Source of the DNA: Planctomycetota bacterium
GTDB lineage: Bacteria; Planctomycetota; J058; JAJDCP01
Assembly (NCBI GenBank): GCA_029260765.1
Contig: JAJDCP010000052.1
Location: 1-43,255 of the forward strand
DNA: 43,255 nt
Reading direction: 5' to 3'
Shown here: positions 1-7,289 of the stretch, one piece after another
Position numbering within the stretch: the stretch's first letter is position 1
Layout: each line of letters begins with the position of its first letter
Translations under genes and position numbers: made by a program
The notes under the pieces: generated by a model
Seen by the model: only the letters and a program-made list of their open reading frames with translations
Told to the model about the DNA's origin: nothing
The model's database searches: none

Positions 1-280
1 CCGAGTTTCCCTGAGAGGCCTCTGCCAGGGCCTTGCCCATAGACCGACGCTACAGGGGTTGTCCCGACGCGCCCCGGAGACGCCGCTGTAGCGGCGCTCG
101 GTGAGCGCCGGAAGCCGCGTGCGCAGCGGCTACGCCGAAGATCTGGGGTGACTCTATGGCTACAGCGGCTGCAAGCCGTGTCCGCAGCGGTTCCTCCCCC
201 CTCCAGCGGGACTGCCTTACGGAGCGCGGCCAGCGAAAGCGCCAAACTCCAGGCTAGGGGTCGGTCCGTCGAGGCCTTGC
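1..280. other. non-coding end region with nested hairpins
   Basis: I see no convincing gene here. The first 17 bases contain GTTTCCCTGAGAG, which resembles the inverted-repeat tip at the right end of the window. Two overlapping perfect hairpins follow: CGCCGC/GCGGCG with a TGTA loop at 81-96, and GGCGCTC/GAGCGCC with a GGT loop at 93-109. They share bases, so only one can form at a time. A loosely repeated GC-rich motif (AAGCCGYGT...CGCAGCGG) occurs near 112-131 and 171-191. The region lies beyond the 3' end of the minus-strand hydrolase gene. Confidence 0.4.
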
Positions 281-1213
281 TCAGGCGGCGACTTGGCTCT
301 TTTTCTTCTTCTTCTTCTTCGGTACAAGAGGGCCGAGCAGAGTGCCTTTGAGCTCGTAGAGCTGCTGGCACCACCAAGCCTCGACGGCCTCGCTGGCCTC
401 TTCCATGCCCCAATCGTGGATCGGGTCGTGAGCACCCTCATCGATCTTCAACAGCTCGGCAGTCGTGTGCCCGGCACGTTCGACCTTGCGCTTGAGGTTC
501 TCAGCACCCTGCACGAAGGCGATCTGGTCATTCTCACCGTGGATGAAGAAGAGTGGCCGTTTCACCAGCTGCATCCAGCGATCGACAGAGGCCGCGGCCT
601 TGTCAAGCTCTCCCCAGGTGCGGGGCGTGATACGGTTGTGGCGCAGAGGGTCGTTGTAGTAGCGATGGTCTTCGAGCGTATCGTAGACCTCGAGACTGGT
701 GTCGCAAGCGCCCGGCAAAGACAGCCCAGGCAACAACGTCCGCATCACGCGGCCGCAGAATGCCGGCCGTGCAGCAGGCGCGTAGGGAACCGGAGTACCG
801 GCCAGCACTGCCCCCCCGGGGGGCGCCGAGGCTCCCATATCCTGCAGGTACTGCAATACCACCAGAGCGCCCATGTCGTGCCCGTAGAAAAAGACCGGCT
901 TGTCGGGATGCCGCCCGCTCTCGCGGGTGACCAGGTTGCGCAGGTCTTCGACCAGGTTGCGGAAGCGGCCGATGTGGCCGCGGCGACCGGCCGTCTGGCC
1001 ATGCCCCCGGAAGTCCGGCGCGTAGAAGGCGAAGCCGGTCGGCGCCAACTTCTGGATCAGATGCATGAAGCGTCCGCTGTGGCCGTACAGCCCGTGGCAG
1101 AGGAACACCAGCGCCTCTACCTTCTCAGGTACGGTGGAGCGGTAGAAGATTGGATCGCCGCAGTTGCCCGGGAAATGATGCTCGTCGCGGTCAAAGGTTT
1201 CCGAGTCGGCCAT
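281..1213 (-). CDS. alpha/beta hydrolase, monoacylglycerol-lipase-like, with Asp nucleophile
   Basis: A 310-residue soluble alpha/beta hydrolase of the serine aminopeptidase S33/monoacylglycerol lipase type. An HG oxyanion motif with GHSGRF follows near residues 40-49, and DFRGHG is at 67-72. The nucleophile elbow reads GHDMG at 111-115, so the usual Ser is Asp113, as in epoxide hydrolases and haloalkane dehalogenases (GHDWG). The remaining triad candidates are Asp228 (HGENDQ) and His261 (EGAHD). The C-terminus ends in a run of seven lysines, an odd tail. The start is the ATG at 1213; GGGGAG lies about 11 bases upstream, rather far. It follows the RNase gene by 78 bases on the same strand and may be the last gene of that cluster. 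Substrate unknown; a C-C, ester, epoxide or halide substrate is possible. Confidence 0.85.
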   Translation of the reverse strand: MADSETFDRDEHHFPGNCGDPIFYRSTVPEKVEALVFLCHGLYGHSGRFMHLIQKLAPTGFAFYAPDFRGHGQTAGRRGHIGRFRNLVEDLRNLVTRESGRHPDKPVFFYGHDMGALVVLQYLQDMGASAPPGGAVLAGTPVPYAPAARPAFCGRVMRTLLPGLSLPGACDTSLEVYDTLEDHRYYNDPLRHNRITPRTWGELDKAAASVDRWMQLVKRPLFFIHGENDQIAFVQGAENLKRKVERAGHTTAELLKIDEGAHDPIHDWGMEEASEAVEAWWCQQLYELKGTLLGPLVPKKKKKKKSQVAA

Positions 1214-1291
1214 GGCGCGGAGACTCCCCTGTCATTGAGCCCAAAAAGTGCGCTGCGAGGATACTCGCCATGGGCCGGGCTCGCAATGGTT

Positions 1292-3163
1292 TTACCCCCC
1301 CTTCACCTCTCGCAGCTCGATGCTGCCCAGCTCAGGATCGGCCCGACGCAACCGCACGCGCAGGAAATTGCCGCATCGAACCTCTCGCTCACGGCTACGC
1401 AAGCTCAACGTTTGCTCGTCCAATTCATAGGGACCGCCCAGCAGATCTTTGTGCGGCACCCAGCCACGCAACTGTGAGCTGTCGAGTTGCACCGACACCC
1501 CTGCGCGGTTGACCGCCACAACCCGAGCACCGTAAAGCTCATCAGGCTCTTTCAACAACAGCCGGGCCGCGACCATCTTCTGATGGTCGTTCTGCGCCCG
1601 TGTCGCCAGCTTGCTGCGCAGATTCAAGTGCTCTGCCAGACGCCCAACCGCCTCGGGATCTACCGGCTCACGCCGTCCGCGCACATAGGCCTTGACCAGC
1701 CGATGCACCACCAGGTCAGAGTAGCGTCGGATCGGCGAGGTAAAATGGAGGTAGAGATCAGCGCCCAGCCCAAAATGAGGCTCACAGTCCGTCGCGTAGC
1801 GGGCGCTTCCGAGGCTCTGCAGGAGGAGGCTCCAGAGCGCACCTTCCTCCGGGGTTCCGCGGGTCTGTCGGTCGAATGCCGCCAGCGAGGCCGGCGTCAG
1901 CTCCGGCCCGAAGCCGGGCTCGAAGCCAAAATAGCGGGCAACCGCCACGAAAGCCTCGATCTTCTCGGGCAGAGGGCGGGGATGCACGCGGTTGAGTGCC
2001 GTCTGGCCGCGTCGCGCCAGCCACCCCGCCACCGCCTCGTTGGCCGCCACCATGCACAGCTCAATCAGCTTGTGCGACGCCCGTGGCCGTCGGGTCTGCA
2101 ACCCGACCGGCTGTTTGTCTTCGTCGAAGCGGAACTCGGACTCGAAGCGATTCGGCTCGACGCCGCCGCGCCGCCGCCGGTAGAAAGCCAAACGTGCAGT
2201 CGCCGTGCGCAACCAGCTCAGCTGCTCGGCCAGATGCGCGTCAGCCGGCAGCTCGCCGTGCAGGAAACCGTCCACCTCGGCATAGGTCAGCCGGTAGTGC
2301 GAGCAGATGCGCGCCTCATACAAATCGGTCGAACGCAGCCCTCCTTCGGGATCGATGCGCAGCTCACAGACCAGCGCATTGCGCTCTTCGCCCGGCAGCA
2401 GGCTGAGGGAAGCTTCCGACAGGCTGCGAGGCAACATCGGCAGCACCTGACCCACCAGGTAGGTCGAGGTCCCGCGTTGCTGCGCCGCGAGGTCCACCGC
2501 CGAACCTTCACGCACCGTCTCGGCCACATCCGCGATCGCGACCAGCAGGCGTAGACAACCCTCGCGGTCGGCCGGAAGCACGCAGAGCGCATCGTCGATA
2601 TCACGCGTCGAGGCGGCATCGATGGTCAGGAAGGGCTGATCACGCAGGTCTCGGTGGGTCGCTCCCGCTGGCGGGCCGGCGGAGGCAAGCTCCGCCGCCT
2701 CGGCCAGCTCTGCAGCCGAGAATTCCGGCATCTGCTCGTAGCGGTCGACCACCCGGTGCAGCGCCATCTGGCTGGGATCGAGCTCGCCGAGCAGCCTCTC
2801 CACCCGCACCGCTCGCTCGCCCACCAGGCGCGCCAGCAACACGCAGCCGGGCCGCAACTCCGGATGGCTCTCGAGCTTCAGCCAGCTATTGGCGGTCTTG
2901 GGATCGGGCTGCAGGAACCACTGCTTACCGCGGCGTTGCGCGCTGCCGAACAGCAGCCGCCGGCGCCGCTTCAGCAGACGCAGCTCTTCGACGTGACTGC
3001 GGGGTCCCTCTTCGTCGACCACCCGCGCCTGCACCTTGTCCCCCGCCAGGAAACCGTTGAGCTGCGGAGGCGGGATGAACCAGCTCTGTCCAGCCTGCGC
3101 ATCGAGGAAGCCGAAGCCTCTGCGGTCGACAAAGACGACACCTTCGACCTCAGCCCCGTCCAT
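1292..3163 (-). CDS. rnr: RNase R/RNase II family 3'-5' exoribonuclease
   Basis: A 623-residue exoribonuclease that would degrade RNA processively from the 3' end. An N-terminal cold-shock-like domain (GFGFLDA near residue 16) is followed by a linker. The RNB catalytic domain contains Asp182, Asp188, Asp190 and Asp191 (TIDAASTRDIDDA), matching the four metal-binding aspartates of RNase R. It also has the FTSPIRRYSDLVVHR signature, and a C-terminal S1 domain follows. The length is closer to RNase II (about 644) than to E. coli RNase R (about 813), so the long flanking regions are absent. The start is the ATG at 3163, preceded by GGGAG. The reading frame is open further upstream, but that part translates to sequence unlike the family. 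The gene overlaps the upstream GrpE-like gene by 14 bases, implying coupled translation. Confidence 0.9.
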   Translation of the reverse strand: MDGAEVEGVVFVDRRGFGFLDAQAGQSWFIPPPQLNGFLAGDKVQARVVDEEGPRSHVEELRLLKRRRRLLFGSAQRRGKQWFLQPDPKTANSWLKLESHPELRPGCVLLARLVGERAVRVERLLGELDPSQMALHRVVDRYEQMPEFSAAELAEAAELASAGPPAGATHRDLRDQPFLTIDAASTRDIDDALCVLPADREGCLRLLVAIADVAETVREGSAVDLAAQQRGTSTYLVGQVLPMLPRSLSEASLSLLPGEERNALVCELRIDPEGGLRSTDLYEARICSHYRLTYAEVDGFLHGELPADAHLAEQLSWLRTATARLAFYRRRRGGVEPNRFESEFRFDEDKQPVGLQTRRPRASHKLIELCMVAANEAVAGWLARRGQTALNRVHPRPLPEKIEAFVAVARYFGFEPGFGPELTPASLAAFDRQTRGTPEEGALWSLLLQSLGSARYATDCEPHFGLGADLYLHFTSPIRRYSDLVVHRLVKAYVRGRREPVDPEAVGRLAEHLNLRSKLATRAQNDHQKMVAARLLLKEPDELYGARVVAVNRAGVSVQLDSSQLRGWVPHKDLLGGPYELDEQTLSLRSREREVRCGNFLRVRLRRADPELGSIELREVKGG

Positions 3164-4472
3164 CGCTGACTCCCAGCACGGTCTTCTGCACCGCAACCCC
3201 CACCCGATTGACCAAACCGACCTGCAGGACACGCACGATCTCGCCTGTCGGGCGGTCGGCAGAAACCAACCTGCGCTCGAATTTGCTGGGCTTGTAGCTA
3301 TCGTCGAAGGTATCACCAACGCGCGCGGGGATCTCATAGTAGCCCCGCTCGCCGAGCCAATTGAGCAGCGACTTGCGCTCTGAACGCAGCTGGCTTGCCT
3401 CGTCGATGCGCACGATCAGGTTGAGCGCGAAGCGCGCGCAGAGGATGCGTTTTTCTTCGTCTCCAGCGGGAACCTCTCGTTGGTAGCGCTGCAGCTCGAC
3501 CAGGTTCTCAACTGTGGTCGGACCTACGCCATAGGGACGCGCCGTCACCAAGGCAGCATGCGCCCGCGCGATCGCCACGCTCAAGCCCCCGTCGCTGCCC
3601 GCCGAGACGCTGACCACGGCTTTCTGCCGGACCTTGGCCCCCACGCGGAAACCACGCCGCAACAGCGCCAGCGGGGTCCCTTGGGGCTTCTCGGAACCCA
3701 GCGGCCGTGCCTCGGTGGAACCGCTGTCGTGGAGCAGCCGGCCCAGGTCGCTCGGAGGCTCGACAGGAAACACTTCGACGTTGTGCTTCTCGAGAAACAT
3801 CACCCAATGCTCGGCCAACCTGAGCGAGAACGTGTCCAACGAGGACTTGCGCGGGTGTGCGAGGCAGAATTCGGCCAATCCCTCAACGAAACGGAGGACA
3901 TCGACCAAGATCTTGGCGCCTTTGGGGCTGTCACGTTCTGCGGGGGACATACCCGCAGCCAGGCGCCGGCTCTTGTTGATGAAGCCGAGCATTTCCGTGG
4001 GGAAGGCGAATCCGTTGTCTTCGAGTGTTTTCTGTAGCCCCTCAAGGGCCTGAAGTTGCTCGCCCAGCTTTCCCAGATCGGCGGCCTGCAGCCGTTGGCT
4101 CTTGGTCCGTTCGCGCACTTTGTCGCGGAACTTGGCGATATCGGCGGGGCTGACATCGTGCAGAGATTCGAGCCCAGGACGCTTCGGCGCATGTTCTTCC
4201 ACCCGGGCTGCTGCGAGCTGCTGCTGGAGCGCTGCGATCGGAACATCGGCCAGCGTGTCGGAGGCCTCCGGTTCAGCGGCCGGAAGACTCGGGGGGGCGG
4301 GCGCTGCGACTCCGGCCCCCCCCTGCAGGACGTCGATCTCCTCGTGAGTGTCTCCCTGCAGGCCCGTCAGGCGTTGCTCGAGACGCTGGCGCGCGCCCTG
4401 CAATGCAGACTTGAAGGCGAGCAGACACTCTTCTTCGAAGCGATCGAGGGCCTGACGAAGCGCATCGGACAT
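3150..4472 (-). CDS. GrpE-like protein, candidate exchange factor for the adjacent Hsp70-like protein
   Basis: A 440-residue protein with no signal peptide or membrane segment. Residues 1-45 are helical and charged, 50-75 are an Ala/Pro/Glu-rich linker, and 100-150 are again helical and charged. Residues about 345-436 resemble the end of GrpE: a helix, then GYYEIPARVGDTFDDSYK, a loop, then EIVRVLQVGLVNRVGVAVQK. This parallels the GrpE beta-domain pattern of G-V-E-I, FDP-x-x-H-E-A, and V-x-E-V-x-x-x-G-Y followed by R-x-x-x-V. GrpE releases ADP from Hsp70, and this gene lies directly downstream of an Hsp70-like ATPase, which supports the assignment. The central 200 residues are not recognised. 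The canonical His and the RPA motif are absent, so this is a remote match. Start: ATG at 4472 with GGAG seven bases upstream. Confidence 0.6.
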   Translation of the reverse strand: MSDALRQALDRFEEECLLAFKSALQGARQRLEQRLTGLQGDTHEEIDVLQGGAGVAAPAPPSLPAAEPEASDTLADVPIAALQQQLAAARVEEHAPKRPGLESLHDVSPADIAKFRDKVRERTKSQRLQAADLGKLGEQLQALEGLQKTLEDNGFAFPTEMLGFINKSRRLAAGMSPAERDSPKGAKILVDVLRFVEGLAEFCLAHPRKSSLDTFSLRLAEHWVMFLEKHNVEVFPVEPPSDLGRLLHDSGSTEARPLGSEKPQGTPLALLRRGFRVGAKVRQKAVVSVSAGSDGGLSVAIARAHAALVTARPYGVGPTTVENLVELQRYQREVPAGDEEKRILCARFALNLIVRIDEASQLRSERKSLLNWLGERGYYEIPARVGDTFDDSYKPSKFERRLVSADRPTGEIVRVLQVGLVNRVGVAVQKTVLGVSDGRG

Positions 4473-4608
4473 GTCACTCTCCGAGGGTGGGCTGGTGGCG
4501 CGATTGTACCCGAGGAGGCACTAGCTGTCGGGCAGCACCCCACAAAGGGCAAGGGGCGGGTTGCCCCGCCCCGAAACTGCGCGCCCTCAGCAGTCTGCTT
4601 AGACGCGA
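4473..4608 (-). terminator. GC-rich hairpin between the Hsp70-like and GrpE-like genes
   Basis: A perfect hairpin at 4553-4572 pairs GGGGCGGG with CCCGCCCC around a TTGC loop, about 37 bases past the stop of the Hsp70-like gene. No long T-run follows in the direction of transcription, so it may be a weak terminator or a 3' RNA-stabilising structure rather than a full stop. The rest of this 136-base gap shows nothing else. Confidence 0.5.
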
Positions 4609-7230
4609 TCAGTGCACGCCCGAGAAAGGATCGAGCTCAGGAGTGACCTCGTCGTCTATCTGCTCAAACTGGTAGAGCTTATTCGTCTGCAGATCTGCCA
4701 CCTGCATCTCACGATCGTCGAGCACCATGAACTTGAGCCGGAATAGCGACTTGGCCGCTTCCCCAGCTTCCTGCTCTTCGCCGCCCTCTTCAGCCTCAGC
4801 CTCATCGGCAAACGGATCATCCCCGCCTCCCTCTTTGGCTTCCTCCTCGTCCGGAACATACTCGTCGTCCAGCGGCTTGCGGAAGTCAACCCGTCCCAGA
4901 TAGGTAGGACCGGTGCCGTCGTGGAAGTCGGCGTACAGGGCCAGATCGGTCAGCTTGTTGTGGATCAAAAAGTTGCTCTCATTGTCGAGCACAACCACGT
5001 CACCCTTGCTGGCCCCGCGGCTGAAGATCGGGCAGAAGCCGCCCTTGTAGCCGACCAACGCCAGGTCTTTGTGGTACAGGCCGACAGAGTAGGGGAAGCG
5101 CTCGAGGAAGTCGTTGGAGTTGTAGTTGATCAACCCCCCTTCGCCGAACTCCTTCAGGATCGAGTACTCCTCGCAAGCTCCCTGAGACACGGCTTTCTTC
5201 AGGCGACGCGGGTTCAAGTGCAGGTCGCTCTCGTCGAGGTTGAAGATCGACAACACGCGGTCCCTGACAATCGGCAGCTTCGACGAGTTGCCGGCCAACA
5301 GAACCTTCAGCCGCGCGGTGACGTTCTTCGACTTCGAGCGCACCATGATGCCCTTGCTGTCCCCCTTCAAGGAGTTCTTGTAGAGGTTGAAGGCTTTGCG
5401 GATGTTCCCTTCGACGGCGGGCGAAATCAACGCCTCGAGCTGGTCCATCGTCAGGCTGACGGTCTGGTTGAAGAGCATCGGGTCGACGCCGGTGTAGCGG
5501 GCGGTCTTCTTCAGGACGTTGGAGATCTTGACCTCGCGGCTCTTGGACGCCACCAGCATGATCTTGAGTGTCTCTGCTTCATGCCAGAGCTCGTAGAACA
5601 GCTCTTTGGCCGTCGCCTCTTTGAAAGGATCGACGTCGCGGTAGTCGCGGAACTTGGTCGGGATGATCAACTCGATGGTGTTGAGCAGCTCCGCGAGCTC
5701 ACGACGATCAAACGGGCGCCCTTCGTCCTGGCAGCGTTCTTCGTAGAGCTGACGGAAATCGACTTCCTCGTTGCAGGTGCGTTCGAAGACGTCCTTCCAT
5801 TTGTCGAGGTGCACGAAGTAGCTCGCGTACTGGTCAGGATCGACCTTGTTCTCGATGTTCTCGAGGTCAGGGTCGACGGTCTCTTCGATGATGGCTTGCT
5901 TCTCTTCGGGCTTCTCTTCGGCACCGCCCCAGATATCGTCTTCGTTGCCTCCGCCTGCTCCCCAGATGTCGTCCTCGGCGTTCTCTTCGGCTTTCTCGGT
6001 ACGTCCAGACCAGACGTCACCCTCGCGTCGCTGGGTCTCTTGCTTGGCTTCACGTACCTGGCGTTTGAGCTCGGAGATCGCCAACGCCAGCTTGGTCTTC
6101 AAGATGCGGAACAGCGCCAGCGTGACGTTATCGCCACCGTAGAACAGGTCGCCCGTGACCCCTTTCAGATCGGTGTTGATATAGATCTTGCCCTGCTCGT
6201 CGCGAGAGATCTTGACGTCGAGCAGACTGACATCGGTGGTGCCGCCACCAAAGTCATACGACAGCAAGAACGTCTGCCGCTCGCTGATGTCGAGGGAGCG
6301 GAACTCTTCGAGCAGATGCTCATAGATGAAGTTGAACGCCGCAGCGTTTGCCTCATCGAGGTTCAGGACCAGGGTGTCGTCCTGCATCTCGACACCGAGC
6401 CGCTTGAAGGCGCGGCTGAACGCCCGCCGAAGCGCGTTCTTCTGGCGGATCGAATACAGCGTCGGATAGGTGGCCACCACGCGGGTGATCTTCCCACCCA
6501 CATCGGCTTCTGCACGCTTCAGGATCTCCTCGATGATGAAGGAGCAGACCTGTTCGACATTCCACTCTTGCCGGTTCTCGTGATGCAAGCCAGCATGGTC
6601 GTCGAGCACGAAGAAGTTGCGGTCACTGCCCATCAGCCGCTTGATACTCATGAAGTATGAGTAGGTCTGGTGGCTGAACTCTTTGATGTCGTAGAGCGCC
6701 TCCGTGCCGATCACAAACTTGGGCCGCTGCCGGTGCGCGACGTCTTTGAAGAAGATGCACGAGGGGATCTCTTCAGAAGTGTGGGCGGGACGGAACACCT
6801 CTGCGGGATCTTGTGTCGCGTCGTAGCGGTTCTTCCAGCCGAAGCAGCTGTTGCTGGTACCGAAGTCGAGCGCAAAGATGCCCGGGTAGATGGTCACATC
6901 GTCATTGATTTTTCCGATCGTGATCGGCAGCTCGAGGATGGTGTCATCTTCGAACTCATAGACGATCTTCTCATCGAGGCACTTCTCACTGGGGAAGTAG
7001 CGGTGGGTCGTGTTCAGATTGACGATGTAGCGTTTGCGCTGATTCGGCTGGAACGTGAGCTCGGTCCCTTCCTTGAGCTCTTCGATCTCAATCCACTCCG
7101 GGCGGTCGACGCTGCGGATGGTCAAGGTCAAGGGATCGGCTTCATCGCTGGCGATGTTGATGAGCTTCCGTTTGGCTCCCGAGTTCTTCTGAACCTCGTC
7201 GAAGAAAATCGGTTCGGGGATCAAGCCCAT
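4609..7230 (-). CDS. divergent Hsp70-like ATPase with N-terminal extension and DDIWG insertion
   Basis: An 873-residue Hsp70/actin-fold ATPase. Residues 1-115 are an extra, mainly beta-predicted N-terminal domain that classical DnaK lacks. The ATPase core has phosphate-1 FALDFGTSNS (119-128), a YPTLYS segment followed by a helix (255-280) as in Hsp70, LDEANAAAF (291-299), phosphate-2 SYDFGGGTTD (324-333) and the adenosine motif LLAGNSSKLP (644-653). Between phosphate-2 and the adenosine motif lies a large insertion. It carries three acidic Trp-Gly-type motifs at about 404-436 (GDVWSG, then DDIWG twice). The C-terminus is acidic and does not resemble the DnaK substrate-binding domain. The start chosen is the ATG at 7230 with GAGGA about 7 bases upstream; an open extension to 7323 would run into the upstream gene. 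Probably cytoplasmic. Client and role unknown; its neighbours suggest a partnership with a dynamin-like GTPase and a GrpE-like factor. Confidence 0.85.
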   Translation of the reverse strand: MGLIPEPIFFDEVQKNSGAKRKLINIASDEADPLTLTIRSVDRPEWIEIEELKEGTELTFQPNQRKRYIVNLNTTHRYFPSEKCLDEKIVYEFEDDTILELPITIGKINDDVTIYPGIFALDFGTSNSCFGWKNRYDATQDPAEVFRPAHTSEEIPSCIFFKDVAHRQRPKFVIGTEALYDIKEFSHQTYSYFMSIKRLMGSDRNFFVLDDHAGLHHENRQEWNVEQVCSFIIEEILKRAEADVGGKITRVVATYPTLYSIRQKNALRRAFSRAFKRLGVEMQDDTLVLNLDEANAAAFNFIYEHLLEEFRSLDISERQTFLLSYDFGGGTTDVSLLDVKISRDEQGKIYINTDLKGVTGDLFYGGDNVTLALFRILKTKLALAISELKRQVREAKQETQRREGDVWSGRTEKAEENAEDDIWGAGGGNEDDIWGGAEEKPEEKQAIIEETVDPDLENIENKVDPDQYASYFVHLDKWKDVFERTCNEEVDFRQLYEERCQDEGRPFDRRELAELLNTIELIIPTKFRDYRDVDPFKEATAKELFYELWHEAETLKIMLVASKSREVKISNVLKKTARYTGVDPMLFNQTVSLTMDQLEALISPAVEGNIRKAFNLYKNSLKGDSKGIMVRSKSKNVTARLKVLLAGNSSKLPIVRDRVLSIFNLDESDLHLNPRRLKKAVSQGACEEYSILKEFGEGGLINYNSNDFLERFPYSVGLYHKDLALVGYKGGFCPIFSRGASKGDVVVLDNESNFLIHNKLTDLALYADFHDGTGPTYLGRVDFRKPLDDEYVPDEEEAKEGGGDDPFADEAEAEEGGEEQEAGEAAKSLFRLKFMVLDDREMQVADLQTNKLYQFEQIDDEVTPELDPFSGVH

Positions 7231-7252
7231 GTTTGTGTCCTCATCGCAAAGC

Positions 7253-7272
7253 GGCCCGCCCAGAGGCGGGCC
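7253..7272 (-). promoter_or_regulatory. intercistronic GC hairpin before the Hsp70-like gene
   Basis: GGCCCGCC and GGCGGGCC form a perfect 8-base stem with a CAGA loop. It sits between the stop of the dynamin-like gene (7290) and the ribosome-binding site of the Hsp70-like gene. The position fits a processing or attenuation site that adjusts the ratio of the two proteins. That role is inferred. Confidence 0.5.
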
Positions 7273-7289
7273 CGTATGGAAGGTGTGGA

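Noticed and set aside
4921..6660. Long plus-strand frame (579 residues) opposite the Hsp70-like gene
   Set aside because: It is antisense to a protein with clear family motifs, has a biased Val/Asp/Glu/Leu composition and no recognisable domain.
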